Source: Meandrina meandrites
Taxonomy: Eukaryota > Cnidaria > Anthozoa > Scleractinia > Meandrinidae
Length of the DNA stretch: 64,000 nucleotides
Reading direction: 5' to 3'
Assembly (NCBI GenBank): GCA_963693305.1
Contig: OY855905.1
Coordinates: 25,533,937-25,597,936 of the forward strand
Part shown: positions 1 through 11,000 of the stretch, piece by piece
How positions within the stretch are numbered: position 1 is the stretch's first letter
How the letters are laid out: every line of letters starts with the position of its first letter
The notes under the pieces: model-generated
Seen by the model: the letters and a program-made list of their open reading frames with translations, nothing else
What the model was told of the DNA's origin: nothing
The model's database searches: none
Made by a program: the position numbers and the translations under genes

Positions 1-507
1 TCTCTCTGTTTGAATTGTTTTCCAAGAAAAGAACTGATTTGCAAATTGTACTTCACCTTTCTTGCCCTGAACAAAAAAGATTTATCTTTCTTTAGTAGAT
101 ATAAGTTACAGGATATTATTCATATTGCGATTATGTGTTTCTTTTCCTTTCAGCCCTGCCAAAATAAAGAGGCTAGACAGTTTCTCTCTTTACAGCTCGA
201 AATCTTCATCGCGCGTACAACGAGCTCTTGGTATGTTTATATCGTGAATGTCAATACCCTCGTCTTACTACCACGGAGCAGGGATATGGCGCGGACAGAT
301 GGCGCGTCCATCATCTTTGTAAATTAACTCTTATTGTCGCAACAAACCAAATGACGACCAAGAGACTTTTGTGAAACCGGCTTTACCTACTGGTTTCCAT
401 TATAAGAACTTGAAATTTGGAAATAAAAATGTGGGGTCCCCATACTCGTTTAGGAGCGGCAGCACCTTGTTTTTACGCAATAGTTCATCATGAATATATT
501 CTCCATT

Positions 508-700
508 GTTTGGTAAATTCACGCTTCTGACGATTGTTTCTTATTCTACACTTGGAACAGGTTACTGTACATGTTTACTGGAAAATGCCGATTTACCTCT
601 CTTGTGCAGAAAGAAAATCCGCCATTTTTTAATGTGCGCGCGCTTATCATGCATGAAATTTTGCGCAGTAATGTGGGCAATGCAGTACTAAGGGACGACC
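508..700. repeat. Dispersed repeat, copy 1
   Basis: This segment shares a clear run of matches with 13826-14095: a stretch around 'aaattcacgcttctgac', then 'tcttattctacact', 'atttacctctct' and 'gcagtaatgtgggcaatgca'. The two copies are diverged and indels separate the blocks. The second copy lies inside an intron of the TP53BP1 homologue. The class of element cannot be told. Confidence 0.55.
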
Positions 701-1529
701 CTAAATCAGTTCTCTGTTTGTTTCTGTTGGTCAGTTCGCCTTTGTGAGGATTTCATTGCCACCGTGAAGACCAGCGAGGTGGGACCAGTACCAGGGTTAC
801 TAGTGTCCTTCCTTCAACAAGCTGTCGCCAGCGTTAGTACCATTGTTGGACCATTATCGGCCTGTTTACCTGAAAATTTGGTACGTTAAGTTTTTGTCAG
901 GTTCTCTATTCCTTTACGCTTTAGGTTTGACCACTGAAATGTGTTTATTTTAGTTCTACACCCTCTTAGCTCTGTAAGTGGTTCAGTTCTACTCCAAACT
1001 GGTCGTGCAACTTGATCTAACCGATTAGAATAAGCATGAGCACCGGTTACAAAGTTTCACTAAGAGTTCATGTTGGTTCATTGCATTGTTATGGCGCGTT
1101 GTGATTGGTTAGAAGAGCGACTCCTGAGGACCAGTTTTACGTTACTAAGTCTTGTTAGATATGGAAAGAAAATTGTCGTGTTCATGTAATCAAATCTCAC
1201 AACTGATACGTGAAGAAACGACTGTATACCTTTGGAAAGACTTTCATTTTAACAACAGATCTCAAAGTTGTACTCAGGGGTCCAATATCTTGATTTCCTA
1301 CCTCTGGTCACCCTCGTCACAGTCATAAGTCTGGTTTTCTGACGCTACACAACGTTTTTCTCTTCAAGGTAAAGGAAATACTGGAATTATCTCCTAGTCT
1401 GCAGAACACACCTGACGTACTCCTGGGTTTGTGTAACATGAAGACAACCGAAGGACGACAGCTTTGCGCCAAGGCACTTTGCAACAGTATTTGAACAAAG
1501 CAGAGCATTGAAAATTAGTAAAGTGAGAG

Positions 1530-1595
1530 CACTGCAGCTGTGCATGAAAACTCTACAGCTGTGCATGAGATCACTACAGCTGTGCATGAAAGCTC
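1530..1595. repeat. Short tandem repeat, three units
   Basis: Three copies of a unit containing 'ctacagctgtgcatgaaa' follow one another with small differences. The core 'cagctg' is palindromic. No function is suggested by the context. Confidence 0.7.
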
Positions 1596-1880
1596 TCTGT
1601 AAAAACGCAACCAAGTAAAGCATTGGAAAATGGAGACGCCAGAGCCGTTTGCTGATGTGAACAATCGCAGGGACCAGTCAGTGACAGTCTGCATTGAAAT
1701 CAGGGAAACAGAGCGCATTCTCAAGGCGAACAGTTGATCAAAAACACGATCAAAACATTAGGCGTTGAAAACGACTTTTTACACTAACATAACCAACTTG
1801 AAAAGTTGGTTATATTATCCGATATTTTGACTTCATGTGTTATTCATGAGCGGATACAGCTCTTAAACGTGGCTGTTATT

Positions 1881-2101
1881 CAGGAATTCAAGCTAATGAA
1901 TCATGTGATGATTCTTGAGACGATGATTCTAGATGTGATTTTTACACACCTCTTACATCATAGTAATGTTTTTGACACGAGTAGAATCATGGTATGATGT
2001 TTTAAATACAGATCAAATCATAATATGATTTGTTATGATTCAATGCGACTATTGAATCATCACAAGAATGATCACATGTGATTCCTTAGCTTGAATTCCT
2101 G
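1881..2101. mobile_element. MITE-like imperfect palindrome
   Basis: The ends are inverted copies: it starts with 'caggaattcaagctaa' followed by 'gaatcatgtgatgattcttg', and ends with the reverse complement of nearly the same sequence. The interior is rich in 'gaatcat' and 'atgatt'. This is the shape of a non-autonomous DNA transposon of about 220 bp. No clear target duplication was found. Confidence 0.6.
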
Positions 2102-3423
2102 TGAGCTTTTAGTAATTTACTTCCATAATGTAAATACTGTACAAAGTTTTCGAATATAATCCCTTCTCATCGAACTGTACGCACAGGCTATTAAAGAAAG
2201 ATAACGTCACTTAAACTTAGTCTCATCCACAAGCCACTTGACCTCAAAAGAAGCTGTTTGGGGAGCGAAATTTCTGGGGAGGAAAAATAGGCAGCTTTGA
2301 AGAGACCACCATCTGTTGCTCTCTCGCCTCGTCCCAAAATGGGCTCCAGGCCCCTCTCAAGCTTTATGCTCCTTTTGACTTTTTTCTGCCAACTCCCGAT
2401 CAAACATTATCTGTCGTGGCCATCTAACATGGATAAACCCAACCTGTACTCGGTTGTAAAGGAAACTCAAATTTATTTTCTTTTGTTAGAAAAGAAAGCT
2501 TTTTCAATTTCGTCCCGTTTCTCGCCCATGCTTCAAAATGTGAATTCAGTATTTTAAAGGAAAACTAAAAATTAAATTATTTAGATTGTGTTCCATGTTG
2601 TGCTAACTAGGAAACTTTTCTTTCTTTATTTATTTTAACTTACAAAGCTGTCATGTACCCCCTGACAAAAACCGCGCGCTCGATGACCTCTCGGCGACTA
2701 CAATTTCCCTACAGTTATCATTGCAGAGCCCTAGGCTATCTATCCTAGCATTTAAACTGGCCGCCTAATAAGTTTGTTTTGTTTGTCTGTTTGTTTGTTC
2801 GTTTGTTATGGCAAGGTTTAAACATACCAGTCCGCAGTGTTGTTCATAGTACATAGTTATTGGTTTTCTCAATGTTCAGCCTTTACCAGACCTTTAGGCC
2901 AAAAATTTTCCATTTAACGGAATAACGAAGGTACTCCGTGTGCTCTGAAAAACATTTCTGCCATAACTTGAAGGAAATTGATGTTTTTGAACTGCCCTGA
3001 GGTCCGTATGGAAATATTGCTCGAGTTCTTTTATCGCACAAACAAACATTCTTGTTGGCATGGTTACCACCAAATCACCAACAGCTTTTCATACTCCTGT
3101 AGAGATTGATTTAATTTGCTAAATGTCAGTTTCCATTTCGCTAGCATTACAGTTCAATGCCGCAAAATGTACTTTTTTGGCATTTTCGTTGTTTACTCCG
3201 TACATCAGTATAGCATTTCACCCCTCGTAGAGCGTCAGACGTATTTCGCAGGTAATGAATCGAGTGTGCGAAAAGAGACGACAGTTTACTAAACTACTTG
3301 TTCTCAGACGAAGCTTTAATAGAGGGTAGAGGAAATGGTTAGGGATCAGGGCAAATTAAAAACTGAAACAAATTGACAAAAAGAAAACTATACTTCTATT
3401 GTTCTCTTCTCATGTATTGACAA

Positions 3424-3750
3424 CAACCACGGTTGCCAGGAAATGGTCAGGAAAAAACAAAATTCTTCAAGGCCAGGGAATTTTATTTTGAATCAGGGAA
3501 AATTGACATTTTGAAGAATAATCGGGGAAAACTGGAATATAACACCGCTGATTTCATACTGACAATTGTTGGCTGGAGGAGACATTTTAGGTCAATGTGA
3601 TTTCAGCGATGTCTATTTTTTTTTGGGAAGCGGAGGCTTGAGGCTACCACTATATCTGACATTTTGTATTTATTTGGTCAGGGAAATTTTATCTTTGTCA
3701 GGGAAAAGTCAGTGAATTTTTTAAAAACTGATATCTATGGAAACCATGAC
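3424..3750. mobile_element. hAT-like non-autonomous fragment
   Basis: The left end ('accacggttgccagg') and the reverse complement of the right end ('gtcatggtttccatag') are loosely similar. The interior repeats 'gtcagggaaaa'. This resembles the 'catggaaa...cagggaa' hAT-derived elements common in marine invertebrates. Assignment is tentative. Confidence 0.35.
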
Positions 3751-4134
3751 ACCGCCGACACTTTTTTAACAAGATTTGCTTAGTTACGTCTTTCATTTGG
3801 CGACATTTACAACGGTGTTACCGCCATCCTGTGGCCCGAAAAAGAAAATCGACAAACAGGAAACAGCTGGGATATTTTTTTCCGTTTCCTTCAGTAATTG
3901 TAAATTTAATAATTTTCAGAAAGTAACTAAAGACTGTTTTAGTGTTGGTCTAGGATTGAAAAAGCTTTTAAACTTTTTAATACGTTGGTTAGCTTTGCCT
4001 GGTGCGACAAGTTAACAGACAGCTGTCCATTATGAAGCAAAGCGGGCGGGGAAGAAAAATTATGAGTTCAGCTGAAAACGAATCTTCACTCACTTAGAAC
4101 GATTGTTCGATAACAGCAGCGCTTATCAGCTAAG

Positions 4135-5139
4135 ATGAGTAACATGACGGCTTCGTCGTCGTACAAGCTGGCAAAGGCGCTTTCTTCCCGCAGTACGGCT
4201 CTACAAATTATAGAATCCGTTGCTGTCCTTTTCATAAACCTCTTCGCGCTCGCTGGAAATGCAGTCCTGTACTTAGCTATCCGAAGAAACGCGCGCCTTC
4301 GACGAAACACCACCAATTTATTCATCTTGTCGCTGGCTTGTTCCGACATCCTTATGTCCTTGCTGTGCATGCCTTTTTCCGCTGGAGTGTTTATTCAAGG
4401 ACGTTGGATTTACGGTCAGCTTGTCTGCCAGCTTCAAGGCTTTGTGTTTTTCGTGTTGGCCTTCGTATCCCTGGAAACTATGGCTCTAGTTGCAGTCAAC
4501 CGCTACGTCAATGTTACCAAACCTGCCGTTTATCGCCGGATTTTTACCCGCAAACGATCCATCGAAATGATTATCTTTTTATGGCTTCTTTGCATAGCTT
4601 ACGTCGGCCTATTTGCCGGCCTAAAATGGCCAGCTTTTGTTTTCGACCCCGGAAAGACAATTTGCCATATCAAGATCTCGGACCCCGCTTACAGGACCGC
4701 CTGGAATATTATAACCATAGCTATTTTCGCCCTAGCTCCAATGGCCACCCTGTTCATTTGTTACTGGAGAGTTTTGAAGTCTGTTCGCCGGCACAATGCA
4801 GAAGCTCTACGCCCGCTTCGCGAGAGAGGTTTACAAGGAAGCGCTCATGCACTGGAAGACATTAAGATCAGTAAACTTATTTTAGGTCTCATAGCTGGTT
4901 TCGCCTGCTGCTGGATTCCGTCCTATGGCATCGCGTACATCAAACTGGGCTATCCTCCTATCGCAGAGCAGCGCTTCCCTCAAACTCTCTGGGTGTTTTT
5001 GGTGTTCAGTTCGAGTGCGATAAACTCCATCATTTACGGAATTCTTAACCGCACGTTTCGAGCTGAGATCCTAAAGATGCTAACTTGTCGTAGGCGAGGA
5101 GAGATTGTTACAGAAGACAAAGAAATGATTCATTTGTGA
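4135..5139 (+). CDS. Rhodopsin-class G protein-coupled receptor, melatonin-receptor-like
   Basis: A single-exon, 334-residue seven-transmembrane receptor of the plasma membrane. Visible class-A landmarks are: N42 in the TM1 'GN' motif, 'LACSD' with D71 in TM2, C98 at the top of TM3 with a partner C177 in loop 2, 'NRY' (122-124) in place of DRY after TM3, 'CCWIP' (258-262) in TM6, and 'NSIIYGILN' (297-305) in TM7 where most receptors have NPxxY. NRY together with N-[SA]-xx-Y followed by G and N is characteristic of melatonin receptors, so the family call is melatonin-receptor-like; the ligand is unknown. A glycosylation site (N3) lies in the short N-terminus, and the tail is short and basic. 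The first ATG of the frame is used because the N-terminal length suits this class. Candidate AATAAA signals lie at 5578 and 5651. Intronless receptors of this type are usual in cnidarians. Confidence 0.88.
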   Translation: MSNMTASSSYKLAKALSSRSTALQIIESVAVLFINLFALAGNAVLYLAIRRNARLRRNTTNLFILSLACSDILMSLLCMPFSAGVFIQGRWIYGQLVCQLQGFVFFVLAFVSLETMALVAVNRYVNVTKPAVYRRIFTRKRSIEMIIFLWLLCIAYVGLFAGLKWPAFVFDPGKTICHIKISDPAYRTAWNIITIAIFALAPMATLFICYWRVLKSVRRHNAEALRPLRERGLQGSAHALEDIKISKLILGLIAGFACCWIPSYGIAYIKLGYPPIAEQRFPQTLWVFLVFSSSAINSIIYGILNRTFRAEILKMLTCRRRGEIVTEDKEMIHL

Positions 5140-6054
5140 AGAAAAAAAAGTGAACTGTACTTATTTTTGTCAGTTGTAGGTTGTACGTAGCTTTTGTATT
5201 TATTCAGGTTTCTCCCGTTATTGGTAGTGGCATACTCGTGCGACGCACAAAGTGGATTACTCTGTGCATTTCTATTGAGTTGACTCGCAGAATAAGTCAT
5301 TCAACTGAAATATCAGGCACAAAATAATTGAATCGCCCTCCCTATTACCGATCGTGAAAAATAGAGGCTAATACGAAAATAGAATAGTTTTAATCTAAAT
5401 GTCAAGTTGGGTTGTCATCTGCAATATTATTTCAATCAAGGACACGCAACGATTCCGCTCCACCTATCCTGGTATAGCATATTGCCAATTAAAAAATCGT
5501 TAATTTTAAGTTTAATACATAGATATTATTTTGACCTCACCCAGCTTTGTTACATATGGATTTTCTTGAAGTTAAATAATAAAAACAGTGTTCAAAGCTA
5601 TGGAGATGTCTTTACGATTCATGCTGTCTTCGACTCATCCGCGAAATGTAAATAAAGGGCGATCAAATCTTGAAAAGAAAATTAAACTTCTATTTTCATT
5701 TCCGTTAATTAGAACTTTACAATTACATTAAAGTCAACATGTTGTCAATTTGTACTTCAGTACTGATGTCATTATTACGTACAGAATACTGTATCTAATA
5801 AGATAAGGGACTAAATCCATTTACCTTACATTGCAAAGAAAAAGTTTTGGTATCCTAGTTCAAGTCTGGATAATCTAACACACGAGGAAAATCTTTGCAA
5901 TAAGAGTAAATTTTCTGATATCATCTGGCGATCTTCAACGATCTTCGGAAGGCCTCGTTGATCTTCGGTTATCTCAAAAAAATCTCACCGTGAAATTCAG
6001 AAATTGTCGGGTACCTTCGATTCGTTTTCGGTATCTCTATAAGACCTCGCGTTT

Positions 6055-6463
6055 ATACAGCTATTTCAATTAACGTTGTCGGATTGAAGCTCAAAGCTTA
6101 AAGACAAGACCGAAAGGTAGTATGGGCGAAGAAAGAGTGTTCCACGCGTGCTGAATACTAATGAGATACAGCGATATAGCAAACGAGACGTTTTTCGTTT
6201 CATTTCTCTTCAGACATGGGTAGAAAAGATCCTTTTTCGCCTCATTTCATTTAAAAAGAATAATCCAAACCACATAACGGCGAAAGAAAAGATACAAGAA
6301 AGGTTTCACGGAAAGAAAAACAAATATTCCACGTGCAAAAATACAAACTTGTAGATTTCCTCAATGGTGATATGCAAATTGCAGTAAATACCCACGGCAC
6401 CTTTCGGTCTTGACTCGTAGGTTTGAAGATTTAATCCGACAACGTTAATTGAAATAGCTGTAT
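6055..6463. mobile_element. MITE with ~60-bp terminal inverted repeats
   Basis: The left end begins 'atacagctatttcaattaac' and continues through 'gttgtcggatt' to 'caagaccgaaagg'. The right end is its reverse complement with few changes. About 280 bp of unrelated AT-rich sequence lie between. This is a typical non-autonomous DNA transposon; no transposase frame is present. Confidence 0.8.
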
Positions 6464-7297
6464 GTTCATGTTCGTAAGCCTTCGGGTCATTTTCGGCGAT
6501 ACAAAAGCAATATAAAAGCTATTCATTTTACCGGTGACTTTATTAACGAACTAAAGGCATTAAAAGACAAGGTCTCTAAAGCTGTTTATTAGCCGGGCTT
6601 GGACACTTTAATTAGCGATTGCCGAAAACTGGAGGTGCCGAAATGATTGTAGCTTTCCCCAACAGCTCGGTACAAAGGCTTCTGAAACATTTCACAATTT
6701 TTCACAGAAAAAGGCCACGCACGGAGCGCTTTATTACGACGGGACCTCTTGTCAAGGACTACATATTCGTCTGGCACGAAAGATTTGGGTGGAAGAGCAT
6801 GATTACCCACCTGCGTAACAGTCACCATTTTCGCGTGATCTTGGGATAACGAGACCCTCTGGAGAGAATGAACACGAGAGACTGTTTGGGAATTGTCAAT
6901 TCTTATGGAAACAGTTCTCGCTGATCGTTAGTATTCTGTTGAACACTTACTCCAGCGTCAGAGCGATCGCCAGCCATTATATTCATGGCAGAGTTTTTAA
7001 TGTCTTTTTCCAATTTGAAGAAAAGTAGCAACTTTGAGTCGTTTTTTAAACAATACTTTAATATTTAGCTGGTTCATTTTCTATTGTATTTACAACATCT
7101 CCTTCTGTTTAATCGTACATACGACCTGTGTATTGAGTCCCACAAAACTGGTCCAAAGTGTTAGGTGTACGAAGATTACTACATAATAATGTACTGTAAT
7201 TTTCACTGTACTTCCTTTTGCATTTACAATGACTGCCATTATATTACATTTTCTTCAAAATCAAGGCTAAGAGCGGGCCATAATTATAATAAAGCAC

Positions 7298-7402
7298 TTA
7301 TTGACCGAGTTTGGAGCCTTACAGGGGAATATCGAGACTTGGTCCGTACATCACGACCGCATGCCATACATACTCCCGTCCAGACCTCCCTCTCGGTCAA
7401 TA
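7298..7402. repeat. Short inverted-repeat unit
   Basis: The 11-bp sequence 'tattgaccgag' at the left is matched by its reverse complement 'ctcggtcaata' at the right, 105 bp overall. The interior does not fold further in any obvious way. Confidence 0.45.
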
Positions 7403-8078
7403 CGCACCTAATATATATTTTAATTTTTAAATTGTCAATCTGTGTAAATCATGGGTCAAGTAAAAATAAATAAGATAGGAAAAAAATCAAGAAAACTATC
7501 CGGCTTATTATTACTTTTTTATATAAAACAACGGACAAATTAAAACTACTAAAATTCACGAATAAACAATATATAATTCCTAAAATCATTACACGTCGTA
7601 ACATAAGTAATTAGTATGAACGAAGTAATCGTTTTTCGTAGAAATTTGTCATGAATTAAAATGGTTTATTACAAATGTTAAAATGTGATTGGCTCTCGCA
7701 TCGTTGAATATTATAGCTGTCACTGATCATTTGGGTTGTGAAATACGTAAAATCTACTTTAGTTTGTTGTAACCAAGGCGAATTTCTACAACTAAAAGCA
7801 ATTATGCTTCTTTGACAAAACCTAGCCGATAAAACTACATAATTTGTATTTTTCTGATTATTTTAAGATGTTTTGTGACTGCACATTCCTAATTCTTCGA
7901 ATGGTAACGCATTCCCAGTTCTTAAGTCACGACCTCCAAGCTAATAGTCACGTATTCCTATCGCTTGAATACTGTCACGCATTACAAGTTATTTGATACA
8001 CCCAATCCTGTCTTTCCTATTTCTTCCTTCAGGTTTTGACGCGCGCTCCTTGTTCTTCGTTCCTCATTTCTACCGCAG

Positions 8079-11000
8079 TCACGCATTTTTGTAACGGTAA
8101 TCGTATTTTGGATGTCCATCAAATGCAACTTGTCGACCGTTAATAAGTGATTGTAAAAGCCACTCCAGTGAAACAACAGGAATCCCCAGTATTTCAGCGG
8201 CGTGTTTAACACTCGCGGGAAGTTTATTATCCTCGCAGATGACAACATCGCACTGATAATCAACGCGACTTGGAAGTTTGGTGACCATCTTACATCCCGC
8301 AGCCAGAAGCACGCTGGACCAAGTGTCTTTAAACTGCTGGCTCCCGTGAAGATAAACCTTTTTGATACAAAACAGTTAAAAAGAAAAAGGATTAAAAGCC
8401 ATGTTGCAGGCAATTTTTATTGCAACTTGCAACAAAACAAACGTTGCATTGCAAATTGCTAAAAAAAAACAATCAAGCGTAAGACCCCACTTTTGCAACC
8501 TGCATTGCAACAAAATGTTGCGTTGCAAGGTGCAAGTAGAACAATCCTGTACTTTGCGCAACGTTGCGAGACAGGTTGCTTTGTGTGACATGTCAATTGC
8601 AACTTGCAACGCTACTTTATTAAAATGAGCCAATCAGGGAGAGCAAGGTGCGAACAAAGATTGCGAACGAGCGTGTGACACCCCCCTCTGCAACATGCAT
8701 TGTTTAAGTTTTTCAGTCGCCATCGTTTCGTCGCAAGTTGCAAGGGAAATTGCCTCGTGTAACATAGCCTCCAGAAAGTAGGTAATGGCAAATTCTGATT
8801 TTTGAAAATATTTTCCAGACCACTGGACACCTCCAGTGAGCAGACACTTATTGCAAGCAGAAACTTCGTCATGTTTCCAGCCATATACAAACACTACATT
8901 TTATCTTTCCATAAGCTGACGACTTTTTTAGTGGGCACCTTTTCTGATCTCAAGGGAGTACACTTACCGGAGGTTTAAATGTACCAAAAGAAAAAGGAAA
9001 ACTTGACTGTGATTTACTTCTCAGGGCTACGAGGGTGCAACACAATTGCAGTTTTTGTACACCCCAAAATTTTCTTCAACATTCTACTTTGTAATTGTTG
9101 CATGCAATGTCACGCGCACAACAATTTCACGAGGGGTTGACACACGGTGCGCATAACAGTACACCGTGTGCCCGGGTCTTTATTAATAAAAAGAAACCCA
9201 CTCACCCGCATATCACCTAAGATGTTTCTGCGTGGCCGGCATTCCACGATTTCGCCTAATTCCAAGCTTTCCCCCGCCGGCAGAAGATATCTCTTGTAGT
9301 CAAGACGCTTATTAGACGTGCAACAGTCATTGATCCACATGTGCGACACACAAGGAATTCCAGAAGCGAGGGACTGGAAATACTTTTGAGTCCGCTGGTG
9401 AGTGTGCGAAATTAGGAAGCACTCCGCGCCAGAGATCTGGGATTGAGTAAATGACGACAGAACGACGCCGCCTCCAGCCTCGATCTGGCGTTTGAGATGG
9501 TCGCGATTAAACTCGATTCTCTCCGATTCACTGTCCGATTCCTCGGGCTCATTTTTGTCCCTGACTACACCTGTCACCAGAAAAGCTAACCCTGCAAATA
9601 TGTTTCTGTTTCTCGGCAGACACGGTGATTCTCCGGTGTCTTCTTTTCCGCTCATCTGTTTACGCGGCGAGCGTCGCGTTGGAACCTGCGGCGGCTCATT
9701 GCCTGTAAGCTTGGACGGTGATTTTGCTGCATATGAAGATGACAGCCCCCTTTTAACTGGTCGTCGTTTACTGACAGTGACTCGGTGCTGTTCATCAGAA
9801 CTGGATTCTGCAGTAATCCGATGGCCAGCGCGTCTTGCCTCCGCTTTTATTTTATGCGACGACTTGTGTGTAGATTTCGGCGTTATGTCCGTGCTGGCAG
9901 ACGCAGCTTTCGATAGCTTTGGGCTGGCGTGTGGCGAGGCCCGAGCGACATTCCTTCCGCGCGCCTTCTCGTCACTTGAACTCTCACTCGTGTCTTTAAA
10001 GCTTGTGCTACCTGACTTGGTGATGTCGTGTGGCCGACTAGCCCCGCTACTCCCACTACTACCAGCACTTCCTCCCTTCCTCAACCTCAAGCTAGCCCCA
10101 ATGCTGGAACTACTTGTAACGTTAAAGGAACTCTCACTCGATAAGATGACCGCGGCTTGCTGTTCTGATAGAATAACTCTGCTCCGCGGGTACCGCCTTA
10201 TCGCGCCAGTCTGGGTCTGTATCTCGTAACCGCGCGAGTTTCCATCTCGATAATGGCCAACGATGACACCTTCTTCGTAATAGTCGTCTTCGACATCACC
10301 CTGGGCCATGACACTTTGTCCCGCAGGCAGTAAATCTTTGATGATGAGGTTTTCCCTCGGGATCCTTCGTTTGTCACCGTCATCAAACGTGACCAAGTAT
10401 CTGCCATTTTTATATTGTTTCGTAGTGATGACTCCGGGATAGAAGTAGCTATCGAGCCATTTGGCCAACACGCGAGTTCCAGGAGTCAGAGATGAATCAC
10501 TTGATAAGGTACGTTTGAGATCTGTTTCCTCTTCCACAACAGGCATGGTTGTCTGCCTGGTAACCGCTGGGATTTCAACTGTGGGCTCATCCCTGCTCTG
10601 AGGGTCATCGTCTTTTTCTTTTCCCGAATCTTCCGAGCCTCTATCAGCGCCGCTCTTCCCAGGCGTTTCCATGACTGCCGCCGGCTTAGCAGAAGTCCTT
10701 TCAACCAATTTAGACGCGGATCTGGTGGGAACCGGCGATTTGCCATTCTTCATTCGCGGAGAACTTCGGCTTTGTTTTTGGTACTCTTGCCGTTTTGGTG
10801 ATTTTGAAGTGAGCGTCACACGCGAACCATCAAGACTGGAAGATTCGCGAAGCTCACCTCTCTGTTCCTTCTCTTCCTCTTTGCTCTCCACCTTTGGGTC
10901 TTCGTCCTCTTCGTAAGTGATAACTTGCACCACTTCTCCCGACTCCTTATCGACGATGCTGACGGTAACCACTCGTTGGACTTGAGTCGTTACAGTGGTA

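Larger units (their letters stand above)
1..4134. other. Gene-poor region with repeat fragments
   Basis: I recognise no gene here. The reading frames are short, without family resemblance or exon signals. The stretch holds a dispersed repeat (508-700), an 18-bp-class tandem repeat (1530-1595), an imperfect palindromic element (1881-2101) and a transposon-like fragment with 'gtcaggga' motifs (3424-3750). The few hundred bases before 4135 are presumably the promoter and leader of the GPCR gene, but no clear TATA box is visible. Confidence 0.6.
5140..8078. other. Intergenic region with MITE
   Basis: No gene is recognised between the GPCR and the 3' end of the TP53BP1 homologue. The segment contains a 409-bp terminal-inverted-repeat element (6055-6463) and a short inverted-repeat unit (7298-7402). 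Reading frames are short and AT-rich. Confidence 0.6.

Noticed and set aside
10..327. Frame of 105 codons at the window start
   Set aside because: AT-rich, no recognisable domain, no exon signals or homology by eye.
9492..10229. Long plus-strand open frame of 245 codons
   Set aside because: It lies entirely antisense to the Tudor-BRCT exon of the 53BP1 gene, and its composition is that of a shadow frame.
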